Part shown: positions 1-10,804 of the stretch, piece by piece
How the letters are laid out: every line of letters begins with the position of its first letter
How positions within the stretch are numbered: position 1 is the first letter of the stretch
From: Basidiobolus heterosporus B8920
Taxonomy: Eukaryota > Basidiobolomycota > Basidiobolomycetes > Basidiobolales > Basidiobolaceae
NCBI GenBank assembly: GCA_000697455.1
Contig: JNET01030215.1
Span: forward strand, 1-64,000
Reading direction: 5' to 3'
DNA length: 64,000 nt
Translations under genes and position numbers: made by a program
The notes under the pieces: generated by a model
Seen by the model: only the letters and a program-made list of their open reading frames with translations
The model's database searches: none
Told to the model about the DNA's origin: nothing

Positions 1-1622
1 TCTATGAAGCCCACATCAAGAAGGATTCCAGCATCAGAAGACCTTGCCAAGGTGTTCTTCTCTCAAGTCAGGCACCCAACTTCAACCTTCACATCCAACT
101 TCAGAGACTTACCAGCTCCATTGAAACTAACTGAAGACAATGTCTTCAGAGTGTTGAAAAAACTGCCAAATGGAACAGCTTCAGGACTAGACACAATCAC
201 CTATGAGCTACTCAAGCTGAATGCTGAGGCCCTGGCTTCTTTCCTGCTACCTCTCTACACTTCCTGTGTCTTCCAGCTTACTATTCCAGAAGAATGGTCC
301 TTTGCCAATGTACTGCCACTTTACAAAGGAAAAGCAAAGCACAATGATCCTGGATCTTACAGGCCAATTTCTTTGCTTCCTACATGCAGGAAGGTGTTTG
401 AGCTTCTTTTGGCTAGAAAACTTTACCAGAGTTCATACAAGTTTCATCCCTCACAGTTTGGCTTTGTTCCTTGGTTGTTCTTAGAGTATGCAGCAATATT
501 AAGCCATGACCATCAGATACATTATAAGAACCCTTCAGTTCTTATCAACATCACAAAAGCCTTTGATACTGTGGACAGAAATCTGCTATGGAGGAAACTT
601 TCTAGATTCCCAAGCCCTGGGTTAGCTACACTTGTGAGATCCATGTTCTTAGAACCCAAAGCCAGAATCCTTCATCTAGATGGTATATCCAGCCCATATC
701 AAGTTCCAAATGGTGTTGTGCAAGGTTCTGTCCTAGGTCCCATCCTGTTTGCTATCTTTATCAATGATTTCCCAAGTTTATCCAGAGATTGTCTGGTTAC
801 TTTATTTGCTGATGATATCAGAATATCTTCTCCTGATATACAGGCTGATATTTACTGGTCCACAAATACCTTCAGGATAATCACTTGCAGCTCCCTATTC
901 CTAAGACACATCCACTTGGTGCTCCTGTCAGCTTTGGGCAGGAAACTCTATCCCCAGTTAACACTGCTGTTTACCTTGGTTTCCCATTTGTAGACCAGGG
1001 AATTGACTCTGAAGCTCACTTGAAAACCAGAATCTCTCTTGCCAGGCAGGCTCTCAGAAAGCTCAAGGCTGTTACCCCTCCTGACACATCCCTACCTAGG
1101 ATACAAGTGCTCCTCAAGCAATATGTCTTCCCAGTATTGGAGTTTGGACTTCCACTTCTTAACCTGACTACCAAGCATTACAACAAGCTGGACAAGTTTT
1201 CAGTTTCTTGTATTTACTCTCTGGCTCCAGATCTTCCTACAACACCATATAAGCAAGCTGTTCTTGGTGCATTCAAGCTGCTGCCTTACTCACTGAGAAT
1301 ACTATATCTGAGAACCAGATTATACCTTAGACTCTCTCAATGCAATAATCTACACATCAAGAACTGGCTTTCAAAGCACTATGTAGACTCCAGGTCTTGT
1401 TGGAGAATGATACTGGGTGACCCTGCAGTAAAAAGATTTGCAGACTATGTTGGTCAGTCTGAATATCAAAAAATGGCATACTCCATCTATCTGACAGACC
1501 TTTGGCAGGATTACCTAAAGACTCACACTCCCTTCTTGCTTAATGTTAATCCTTTCTTTCACAATATGGTTCAACTTGAAGATAAGCCTCTACTTCTATT
1601 ACTCATGCCCCATCACCACTAA
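1..1622 (+). mobile_element. Non-LTR (LINE) retrotransposon, 3' part, degenerate
   Basis: Two overlapping open frames (4-993 and 885-1622) together carry most of a LINE reverse transcriptase and its C-terminal region. Visible RT motifs in order are a GLDTITYELLK stretch, YRPISLLPTCRKVFE, SQFGF, the ITKAFDTVDRNLLW block holding the first catalytic Asp, GVVQGSVLGPILF, and the catalytic FADDI. Downstream, VYLGFPF and a Lys/Arg-rich helical region resemble the thumb of LINE RTs. The two frames differ, so a frameshift lies near 850-890, close after FADDI. The residues usually found between the FADDI box and YLG are short, so a small deletion is also likely. The 5' part (endonuclease, ORF1) lies outside the window or is lost. 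No clear poly-A tail or target-site duplication is visible; an AATAAA-like stretch lies near 1749. I read it as inactive. Confidence 0.85.
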
Positions 1623-1834
1623 ATCTTGTACTCAGCTCTCAGGAGCTTGACAGTTTAGCTCATTTACTTGCTAAGAATGATTCCAGTCTGTATACTATTG
1701 TTAAAAAGCTGCACTAGCAGCAAATAGCTTCTTTATTTTAATTTATTGAAATAAAGATTTCACCTGTTGGTGATTGTCATTCCCCCCTATATATTGCTCC
1801 ATTTCAAATAGCCATGTACAACAACTTCTTAACA

Positions 1835-2205
1835 TCCAAAGTCACCTTCAATATCACTGTTTTCACTTTCAACATATATATTGCTTTGTTTACTTTCTTA
1901 CAAAAGTATAAAAGTCAACTTAACATTCAATAAATCTACAAGTGAGAACCATACATTCTTCTAATTCTCCAATGCACTTCCAATCACTGCCAGAATCTCA
2001 CAACAAGTAGTACCCAAAATACTTGACTTTCTTGAATATGCCTAAATGGCCACAAACCTTTTGTAGATCATTTTTTATATTGTTTTGTTCACTTCTTGAA
2101 AAAAATGTAAAAGTCATCATTACACTAGCTGAATCTACAAATGAAAAACCCTGTATTCTTCTATTCCTACAAGTTACTTCCACCAACTGCCAGAATTGCA
2201 TAGCA
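1835..2205. repeat. Diverged direct repeat, two copies about 200 bp apart
   Basis: Copy A (about 1835-2003) and copy B (about 2035-2205) share an ordered series of blocks: ATATTG-TTTGTT-ACTT, AAAAGTCA, AATCTACAA, ATTCTTCTA, ACTTCCA and CTGCCAGAAT. The CTGCCAGAAT block starts near 1987 and again near 2187, a 200-bp period. The copies have many substitutions, so the duplication is old. They lie directly 3' of the LINE fragment and may be its tail or a nested non-autonomous element. Short ORFs on both strands of copy B look like chance. Confidence 0.6.
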
Positions 2206-2499
2206 GTTTCTTTGTAGTGAAAGTAGGTATTTACATCTTCTGTTAAAGTTCTATAAAAAAACTGTCACATCCTACTCTAGAGGACTCTAAGAGCCTACTG
2301 TGAAAGTTTCAACTCCTTTGGGTGTATTTAAGATTTCTCATAAATCCAAAAGGATCTTGTACATTTTCAATTTGGACAAATATCTCATAAATACAAATAT
2401 AACATCTATGCCTAGCTATTCCACAGTTTTCACCTGTGGATATATTGAGTGCCAAGTTGGCACTGGTACTCGTGTCAAAAAGTAAAGCAAAGCATAGAC

Positions 2500-2892
2500 T
2501 TAGAAGGGCCGAAGTATACCATCTTCAACATATGGAAGAAAATCTTCAAAATCCATGTTTGCAATGCTCAAATTGCAGATGGGGCTCCATAAATCTAGTA
2601 CTGGGCAGCGAAAAGAAGAACCCGTTTCTGTTTGAACAACGACGAATGTTTCGTCTTGCATAGTTCTTCTATCAGCTATGACAAAGTACAATTCCTCCTT
2701 CTGAATTCTTTGTAGTTGGGTAAGAGACCAGTCTTTATAACGTTGAGTCTCTATAAACTGTAGAGGGCACGGATACTCACCTTCTTGTGACTTGAGTTTT
2801 AGTCTGGCCCATTTAGTATTGTTTGTGAAGTCTGTTTGATAACACACAATATCTGTTTCGTCCATAGTAGTTGAAAGAGACCTAATGCCCAC
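2500..2892 (-). CDS. Doubtful ORF, hypothetical protein
   Basis: An uninterrupted 130-codon minus-strand frame. A second Met about ten residues in (MDETDIVCYQTDF) is an equally plausible start. The protein is mixed polar and hydrophobic, with no signal peptide, membrane segment or motif that I recognise. A good donor-like GGTGAGTA lies near 2780, so the frame may be parts of two exons and not one continuous gene. It sits between the LINE/repeat region and RAB3GAP1. I do not recognise it, and chance or a gene remnant is possible. Confidence 0.3.
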   Translation of the reverse strand: MGIRSLSTTMDETDIVCYQTDFTNNTKWARLKLKSQEGEYPCPLQFIETQRYKDWSLTQLQRIQKEELYFVIADRRTMQDETFVVVQTETGSSFRCPVLDLWSPICNLSIANMDFEDFLPYVEDGILRPF

Positions 2893-3015
2893 TTCAGAGA
2901 TCGACTACCTGTTAAATTTGTTAGTGATACATATTGAATTCAATCACATGGTGTATCCAACCAGCCAACATCCGCAGTGAGACAACAAAGGATTATATTG
3001 GCCATTTCCCCTATC

Positions 3016-3119
3016 TGCTTTCAATTTAAGTGCTTTCAATTTAAGTGCTCTCAATTTAAGTGCTTTCAATTTAAATGCTTTCAATTTATGTGCTTTCAAT
3101 TTATCTGCTTTCAAGTAGC
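3016..3119. repeat. 15-bp minisatellite, about seven copies
   Basis: Tandem array of the unit TGCTTTCAATTTAAG. Six full copies start at 3016, 3031, 3046, 3061, 3076 and 3091, and a partial seventh starts at 3106. The first two copies are identical, the third has one change, and the last copies differ in the final two or three bases. It lies about 320 bp upstream of the RAB3GAP1 start, in otherwise unstructured intergenic DNA. Confidence 0.92.
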
Positions 3120-3442
3120 TACTCTCAATCGCCGTCGTATGAACAGATGAGTGGCTTCAATATGCGCATTCGATGTAGGCCAATCCTTAGTATCAATTCA
3201 GTGATGGTGACGTATGTGAGATGGAGATTGAATCATTTATAGTGGGTTTCAACGGTTGTGTGATGGCAGAATTAGGTGATTTATATGGCAGTAACTGTAA
3301 ATATGACTGCCTTTTAGCATTAGTCCTCATATGCTAAACAAGCAAGTCCTTTTGAGCCAAATCATTCTCTATATTCGTTGCTTTCAGCTAGGTTGATTTT
3401 TTACCCGACACGTATTTTCTGATTTTTCTTTCGAACGCATAC

Positions 3443-6400
3443 ATGAGAGAAGAGTCAACAAAGACTTCGCGTCCCGACGAAGATGAGTTCTTCGAGATTC
3501 TCGACTACACGCCTGTATCATATTGGAAGCGTTTCTCTATTCTTGTCGAGAACGTGCTTCGGAAGTGGGAACTTGTGGATGGAAGTAAGGGTGTATTTGA
3601 TGATGCTAAAGTAAATATTGATCAGCAAAACTCCTCCAATGTTGCATCCTTTGTGCACAAGGAAATACTTACTCTAGAGGAATTCTCTTACTCTTTGTCG
3701 TATCATTATCACCCGGTTAACGCTCAGGAACGAAAGGAACACGAAGAGATGTACGTTAGGGATATTTGGCCCGGTGAACGTGAAAATTGTGGCTTCTTAC
3801 CACTTAGCTATCCAAGGTACCACATGGCAAATACCCAGTTGAAGTTTCATCCATTACATCACTGGACTGGCCTGTCCCATATATTGGTCATCACACCTGT
3901 TTCTATATCTGGCTTGTTCTCTCCTGGCGTTTCGGATGAATCAAACAACATTGATGCTCATACTGCTGACAGGTTACTTCATTCTTTTGCACTCGCTTTT
4001 AGAAAGATCCACTGTCGAATTCCTGTGTTTGTCCCAGTAGGACAGGCTTGGAAAAGTGTATATGGGGGGCTCATGTTTGAAACTGACAAGAACTTTGAAT
4101 TACGATTTAATACCACGTATGTTCCTTTCGTACCCAAACAATATTCAAACTTGAATGGACTGTTGGAGTTGATGGTGAAATCTAATAGCAATAGTACTCC
4201 TGAGCGTAAGTGGCGATAGTGGCGCATGAATGCGGAGGTTCATGACCACCATTTCATTTACTCATTAATAAGCACGCTTTTATTAACCCTGATATTGACA
4301 TGATATAGAATCATCAGAAGCTACCCAAGATGATGTTGATAGAAACCCAAAAGGCGTGGAGCAAGATGATGATCTATCAGCTATTTACACCTATAGCTTA
4401 GAGGAATTTCCAGCAGATGACCGTCGGTCCTCCAAACTGTCATTAGGAGAAGAAGAAGATTCTGGCCCTATAGATTGGGATCGTCGATCTTACATCTCAA
4501 ATGAACTTGGGCCTGCTATCTTGCAGTTCGGGCCAATAACAGACCCTCTTGAAAGCCTTCAGCTTACTATTCTCTACTCTGGAAAACTCAAGAACTTTAC
4601 TCAAAAGGATGAAGCAAACCTTTTCCACCCTGAAACTGCAGGGTCGTGGTACCTTTCTTGTGAGTTTAACGAAGAAGAAAGAAACACGTCAATGCTAACT
4701 ATGGTACTTAAAAAGGCAGTGGGTTCGTGGATTGGGGATACTTTGACCGCGAGATATGTTCATCCACAAGACTTTGGAAATCCATCCTGGATCAGCTCAG
4801 ATCTACGCACTTTTCGAAGCATTTCAGTCTTTGGCGCAACTATCATAGATGCAGTAAATGCTGCCGGAAGTGTCCCGGGTGCTCTGACGATGGTAGATTC
4901 TAGTGATATTGAATGTATGATATACGAGTTGTTTAGTGAAGAGAAGACCTCAAGCAACAATCAAACATCAAGCCCCTCGCATACCGAATATATTCGATGT
5001 GAGCGAAATCCAGCAATTCAGATTTTCACCACCAGTTCACTTGGTCTTCACTTTAAGCCAGCAACCACGGTGCCGTACAAATCGCTCGTGTGGAACTTGT
5101 TATTACAGCTGCTTAGTAGCATATCACCAAGTCCAATGAGTACACATAGTGCCACAGCCATGGGTCTACTGAAAATACTATGGTCAGAATTCCATAAGCA
5201 GGTGAAGTATCACTGGGAAGAGTCGATTCCATTACCGAATATTGATATAGGCTGTAAACCCGATTCAAATCGCTCCACGGGACTTGAGCCAGACGAGGCT
5301 GCTGACACAACAAATGAATCCATTGATTTGAGATTCAACCTTATTCATCAGAAACTATCAATGATCAACTGTTGCATCCTACGACGTAATCGAAGAAGGG
5401 AAAGATATCCACATAAGGACAACACGAAGCCTTCCATGAAGCCCAAGCCAGTGAGCGAAGAGCGCTCAGTGACGGAGACTACCGTCAAGAGCTTGATGTC
5501 ATCTTTCTCTGATATAAAAGCTTGGTATGGTAATCAAAGACCTGGGAAACTCGAACGTATATTTGATTGGTTGACTGTGGACAATTCAAATGAAAAGGAA
5601 GGCACGCCGACTACAGAAGATTTGGTAACTATAGTTCTCTCTTATTTTAAGAAGCTTTTCGATTTACGTGATAATCTGTTAGACTGAGAAGCACAATGGC
5701 GATCCGAATGAAGACTACGATGAAGTATTTTATGATACTATCGAAGATATTAATGAGGATGCTGAGGTTAAGCCAACAGAAAAAGGAAATCGGGAGCACA
5801 ATGCATTGGTCGATTCGTTTGTTCAGTTGTCGAGTGACGAGCCTAAAGCTTCGGAGCAGGCGTCAGAAAGTGAGCAAGAGGCCGAGGAAACTTTATCAGA
5901 AGAGTCTTTTGGATTGGAAGAGAATAATCGAGAAGGTCATTCCTATCCCTCCAAGGATTTGCTGCTTTTAGATTCGCAAGAGACCATGTGGATTCCTGAA
6001 ACTCAAGTAGACTCACTTAATTGCCTTTGACCCCTTTTACGTTATATAATATTGGATTCTACATTCTTAGGAGCCTGAGATTATGACTGAGGACATGTTA
6101 TTAAGGCGTGCGCGAGAATTTGAGGATCTTGGCACTTCTGAGGAGGGCGCTAGTGAACGAGCCAGGCTACAATGTGCTCAGTTGAAATCAGGTTAGCATG
6201 GTCTTTAGCGAATGAGAGTTCCGAACACTTCTAACTATATACCTACAAGATATGGAAGCTTTCAAGGCTGCGAACCCGGGCTGTACACTTTCAGATTTTG
6301 TTAGATGGCACTCACCAAGGGACTGGGTGACTGAAGAAGGAGCAGATGTCAATGATCCTGAGAAAGGGAAACTTAGTGCTCGAATGGTTAAAGAAGGGAA

Positions 6401-7327
6401 TTTCTGGCAAGAGCTGTGGAAGGCAAGCATTGAATTTACACCAATAGACACTTGATGAGTCCATTATTTATGATACTACTAGACTGCCAAGAGAATCCCT
6501 GCCTATCGACAAAAGCCTGTTTTTGATTACGAGTCTGAAGCTGAAGATGTAAGCTTTTTGGAGATTTGTGGTTCACTTATATCCACGACTAGTTATATTA
6601 GCCTCGAACTAAATGCTCTTTTAGGCACTAGTTTATTTGGAGCGACTATCAGTTTATGAACTTTTTGGAGAGTCAGTTAGCTTTCATTTACTTTTCGCAA
6701 GACATTTTGCTGATCCTCTTGATGCAGACTACTCCCTTCCATACTGCTTGTCGCATACGATGTGTTAACTACGCACCCCATTGCTTCTAAGATTGAGCCT
6801 GTAGCCTTAGCACTCTCTGTCTTAGGGAAACAGCTGACTGCATACTCATGGGAAGACAAAGAGTAAGATAACTCGCGTAAATATCATGTTTTGTGCCTGG
6901 ATCTTTCTAATAACCCTCAATAGCCCCGAGTTGGAATCACTTGCCAACATATTAGATAGCTTCAACGAAGTCGAACTGCTAATGGGTCGTGGTGTATCTT
7001 TACTGAAGAAACTCAACGATCATTATGAACTTGTTGAATGGCTGATCACCTTAACAGAATCCAAAGTAAATGAGGGAACCGAGAAAGCTACTATTTACAA
7101 ATGTTTCTCAGGTAGATCGTAACAAATTACCAAAGGTCCATATAATTTGAATACTAATTTGAATTTAAGATATCGACGAGAGTCGTACCCCTATCTCCAA
7201 GGAGTACATCTTCCGACCAACAAACAATCGTGAAGTTACGGACCAAAAAACCACAGAGAGGATGTATATACTAGTCAAAGAAGATGAATTTCGTCTGTTG
7301 GAAACCACGAAAATAGCCAAAAAATAG
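3443..7327 (+). CDS. RAB3GAP1: Rab3 GTPase-activating protein catalytic subunit
   Basis: Ten exons keep frame: 3443-4205, 4309-5624, 5683-6006 (the acceptor could be 6 bp later), 6071-6191, 6250-6422, 6483-6548, 6625-6671, 6728-6862, 6924-7111 and 7170-7327, giving about 1,096 aa (human about 980). Diagnostic similarity to RAB3GAP1 includes MEAFKAANPGC followed by FVRWHSPRDW, LSARM, TAKRIPAYRQ, LGTSEEGA-ERAR, and a C-terminal FRPT...RMYILVKEDEFRL block like the animal end. In animals this subunit, with RAB3GAP2, acts on Rab3 and Rab18 at ER and autophagy-related membranes; that role here is inferred. An acidic, Ser/Glu-rich linker fills residues about 700-800. The intron after 6422 starts with GC. 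No non-catalytic partner is in the window. Confidence 0.93.
6423..6482 (+). other. GC-AG intron in RAB3GAP1
   Basis: The exon ends ...LWK (AAG at 6420-6422) and the next base pair is GC in the context AAG|GCAAGC. The acceptor is ...CTACTAG ending at 6482. Joining these restores TAKRIPAYRQ in phase 0, which aligns with the family's TAKPIPARRQ. No GT donor nearby gives that result, and reading through adds unrelated residues and then a stop. Confidence 0.8.
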
Positions 7328-7740
7328 ATGGTGGCCTACATACTCACACAAGCCTTTTTAGCAACTACTCCTCGTCTCGATACTGGTTCTATTCGATGAT
7401 CCATCTGACCCTCTATACCAGTCAAGTAACTCTACGTTAGTCTTCATTACTCCCATTTCATAGACCAAGAGACTGATAGCCCTAACCCTGAAATTTGCCT
7501 CAGTGGAGCAATGGTAGGCATTTTAGCTTGACCCTAATCCACCACCCATTCCAAAATAAAAAGACTAATCAATACATTAAACTAGCTTATATTACCCTAT
7601 ATTGTCCCGACTACGATAAGGCACAATGTAGAACGTATGCATCACGTTATAGTTGCATCATATCCAGCGTAATATTTAATCACCATTGACGTCAACCTCG
7701 TGTTCGATCATTCATTTCAGGAGGAGAATATGATATAGAG

Positions 7741-7752
7741 TTAGGGTTAGGG
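7741..7752 (+). promoter_or_regulatory. Telomere-repeat-like promoter box (TTAGGGTTAGGG)
   Basis: Two perfect TTAGGG units about 130 bp upstream of the start codon at 7882 and about 58 bp upstream of a TATA box. In several fungi, TTAGGG boxes in promoters bind Tbf1-type Myb factors. A reverse-orientation partial copy lies at 7480-7489. The role here is inferred from position. Confidence 0.45.
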
Positions 7753-7809
7753 TTCAACACGTCAGTGCTAGGATAATTCGACGTAAGATGCAGAGATTAA
7801 TTTCTTTTC

Positions 7810-7817
7810 TATAAAAA
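7810..7817 (+). promoter_or_regulatory. TATA box (TATAAAAA)
   Basis: TATAAAAA 65 bp upstream of the ATG at 7882, a fitting distance for a TATA-driven promoter with a short leader. Confidence 0.55.
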
Positions 7818-7881
7818 CCAACTTGCTCATATGCAGCACTCCAGTACCCAAAACATATACAGCATCTAAGAACAGTTCACC

Positions 7882-8184
7882 ATGTCAGCATCACTTACCT
7901 CCATCCAACTCGTGCGCAGTCTCAACCTCGTTAGACCCACTGCTGTAAGAGCTTCAGGCATCCGCTTCTCCTCCCATATGGCAGCCAGCGGAGAGGATAT
8001 GGAGAAGGAAAAGCATAAATCCTTGAGAGGTGAAACAAACGAATCTATTCCGGATCACCCTGGATGGAACGAAAAGCTGGCCAGTCACTCCGAGGCTAGC
8101 GTAAAGGCGGATCATGCGCCCGCGAAGCCAGTTGAAAAATTACAAGAAGAGTCAATAGAGCATATCAAGAAACAACATCATTAA
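7882..8184 (+). CDS. Small mitochondrial-type conserved protein
   Basis: Single-exon 100-aa protein. The first 30 residues are rich in Arg, Ser and hydrophobic residues with no acidic residue (MSASLTSIQLVRSLNLVRPT...), typical of a mitochondrial presequence. The remainder is charged and helical, with a HPGWNEKLASHSEASVKADH block. I recall small fungal proteins of unknown function with a WNE-LAS-SEA-VKAD signature like this; a search is needed to confirm. A TATA box upstream and A/T-rich TAAATAAATAAA sequence after the stop support a real transcript. The function is unknown, and mitochondrial location is inferred only from the N-terminus. Confidence 0.8.
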   Translation: MSASLTSIQLVRSLNLVRPTAVRASGIRFSSHMAASGEDMEKEKHKSLRGETNESIPDHPGWNEKLASHSEASVKADHAPAKPVEKLQEESIEHIKKQHH

Positions 8185-8494
8185 GTATTGTAAATAAATA
8201 AAAAGCGGAAAAGGCGATTAACCAATAGCAATTTATGTTGAATTTTGTGACTTCGTGTACCATGTGATCAATTTGCTGGAATAAATCGTGCTTGGGAAGG
8301 AGCCTGGCTGTGCTAGTAATATCGGAGAGTTGAAGGTTAAATTAAATTTCACAACGTTACAAATTGCCTCACCCTAGCGAATCACTCAAAGCTCTAAGCA
8401 CTTTTCGCTTACCAATACTCGTATTAATCCAGTGTAAATTTCCACCAACACTTATTTAATGAGCAGGCACACTAATCTTCGGATCATTCGCGAA

Positions 8495-9215
8495 ATGAAG
8501 TACTTTCTCCTTACATCTTTGTTCTCTCTAGCCATGTTCCTTGATGCGACGAGTGGACACTCTGACTTCAATTTAAAAACCTTGGAGGCCGCAGTTCCTT
8601 CCAGTGCCGGTGTTGGGCAATGTGCAAAAGCTCTTTTTAAAGAAGAATGCAGAAATGCAAAGCAGGCGCTGGCTCCACTCAGGAAATCATTCGCAAAATA
8701 TGGAATCGAGAGTAACGGAGCCAAGATAGCTATTATTGCATTGATCGCGTATGAGTCAGGCTCATTCGCCTATAACATCAATCACTGGCCCGGGCGTGCT
8801 GGCCAAGGAAGTAGGAGTCATAGTTTCTTTATTTTGGTGGGATTTAACTAATTTGTTGCCTTTAGCACGTAACATGATGATGTTCCCTGGAGTTCATGAA
8901 TACGTAAAGAGTTCAGCCCCTTTGCGTCATAAATACTCCAGAATAGTCAAGGGCCTTAAGGAGCCATTTTCTGAGGCAAAGCAGAATGAGATTAGAGCAC
9001 TGGTTCTAGACGATGAGCATAGCTTTGCCTCTGCAGCTTGGTATTTGACAAGGTCGTCTGATTGCCCTAGAAATACTCAGAGAAAGCTTCGAGCCAACTC
9101 CGAAGAAGCATTCAAATATTATACTCTATCCTGCATAAAGACGGGTGAGGAAACTCTGCCTGATAGAATAGCTGTGTGGAAGACTGTTCGTAACGCATTT
9201 AAGCGCAATCATTAA
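8495..9215 (+). CDS. Secreted protein, conserved, possibly lysozyme-like
   Basis: Two exons, 8495-8810 and 8866-9215, with a 55-bp GT-AG intron (phase 1), give about 221 aa. The chosen start (MKYFLLTSLFSLAMFL) begins a clear signal peptide; an in-frame ATG at 8459 would put charged residues in front of it. The mature part has several Cys, the block ALIAYESGSFAYNINHWPGR, and after splicing GQGTRNMMMFP. AYESG...N-N-PGR-GQGTRNM is a pattern I associate with uncharacterised secreted fungal proteins, perhaps with a lysozyme-like fold; that is only a suggestion. The Cys residues suggest disulfides. No GPI-type or transmembrane C-terminus is seen. Confidence 0.8.
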
Positions 9216-9398
9216 GCGCAACCAAAGTACAAATAAATCCGGTTTTTGCTAGTCCTGATAAGGTTAATTCAACCTATAATATATAGAATATTAATATTAT
9301 GCACCTGTGATCGATTTTTTTCTTTTTTTTCCCGTTTGTAGTATAAGTGTATATTGGATATAATTTTGCTGGAGGTTAAGCTTGTAAATATACGAGGA

Positions 9399-10505
9399 AT
9401 GAAAGAAGAAAATAACGAAGTTTGCGAATATTGCAAGGAGAATGCTTGGAAATACAAATGTCCCAGATGCCTGTTAAAGACATGCTCACTGAACTGTTCT
9501 AAGCAGCATAAGGTGGAGACTGGGTGCACAGGTGAACGTTCAAAAAATCATTTCGTCAGTCTGAATGATTACACTTATAACAATATGATGAGTGGTAAGT
9601 TTCACTGTAGTCACAATCTTACTAGTTACAGTACTAAAAAGTGTTGTCTATTGACGTAGACTATGTGTTCCTGGAGGAAACCTCTAGAACCACAGACAAC
9701 GCAACTAGAGAAAATCTATCTTTAAACTCCGAAGCACGACGTGGCGCACATAGGAGTAATCTGCTGAATAGTAATGCCAAGCGACATGGTGTCAGATTGT
9801 CAAGAATGTCCCAAGGCATGAAGCGTCGCGTGTGCAATAAAAGTATTTGGCACACCAAATTGAAGCAAATTCACTGGACTGTAGATTGGGTCTTTACTGA
9901 ATGTAACTTAACTCTAACTGATGCACGTGCGCCAGAAAACAAGACTTTACGAGAGCTATTATCAGATCATTTGGATAATCGACCAGAGAATCTCCTCAAT
10001 CTTAGTAAATTAACTGTGTACACGAAGACTCAAATGGACTCTTTGATTCTTTTGTTGCGAGTTCCATTCCTTCCAGTAAGTTCTCTGACTTCTAAAACTT
10101 GTTATATTGGTAAGTTTATTTAACTGCTTATTTTAATAGGCTAATCGTAAAGAATACTGGGAATTATCCCTAGACAAGACGCTTCAAGATTCGCTCTTTC
10201 ACAAAACTATCATTGAATATCCCACCATTGAGGTATTCACACAACGTCCTGAAGGAATCGTCATTGTTAATGACGATGTAGAAGTGGCCTGCGAAATCCC
10301 CAAGGAGATCTTGCCGGATACGACTGAGGAGAAAGCCCCAGAAGTCATGAACGTCGACGAGCTTATTGCTGCTAATTCGGAAATACCTGAGGATGAAGAA
10401 GATTCAATAGAGAACGAAAAGATTTTAGAGGAACTTCAAGCTGTAGCATCTGCCCTATCTAACGATTTGGGAGGGACTGCCAGTGTAGAGATTGGCGAAG
10501 AATAA
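9399..10505 (+). CDS. BCD1: Box C/D snoRNP assembly protein, HIT zinc finger
   Basis: Three exons, 9399-9594, 9660-10075 and 10140-10505, all with frame-preserving GT-AG borders, encode about 325 aa. The N-terminus is a zf-HIT finger: VCEYC, then YKCPRC, TCSLNCSKQHK and a Cys a few residues on. Downstream come the BCD1 features MSQGMKRR-CNKS, the IHWTVDWVF block and an acidic C-terminal tail. BCD1 (ZNHIT6 in animals) helps assemble box C/D snoRNPs in the nucleoplasm with R2TP and Rvb1/2. An upstream in-frame codon at 9354 is not ATG, so 9399 is the start. The gene runs in the same direction as the next two. Confidence 0.9.
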
Positions 10506-10804
10506 CTACCTATAAACATGACTCGTAAATACTTGATACACTTACTAATTTACATGATCTGTATTTTTAAATGCTCTAGATAAATCACATTTAATTGTTC
10601 TTATTTGTTTAATTTATTACCACCATTAAATATATGATGGTTTAAATAGATGAATACTTAATTACGTCGAAATTGTACAGAAACCACTTTACTACTCTTC
10701 ACCTTGCCAAAAGAGACTGGAAACTCAAGCTTATATTTCAAACACTGTACATTCTAGAAAAGCCTCCTTTTGAAGCTCACCTTAAGTACACCTTAGACTT
10801 CAAA

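Larger units (their letters stand above)
7328..7881. other. Intergenic region with telobox-like motifs
   Basis: The 554 bp between RAB3GAP1 and the next gene hold no convincing gene; a 64-codon frame at 7495-7689 has no recognisable features. CCCTAACCCT lies at 7480-7489, TTAGGGTTAGGG at 7741-7752, and a TATA box at 7810-7817. Confidence 0.6.

Noticed and set aside
2023-2217. 64-codon frame in the repeat downstream of the LINE
   Set aside because: It lies inside repeat copy B and an almost equal frame exists on the other strand; low-complexity AT-rich chance.
7495-7689. 64-codon frame between RAB3GAP1 and the next gene
   Set aside because: No recognisable sequence, no promoter and no splice partners.
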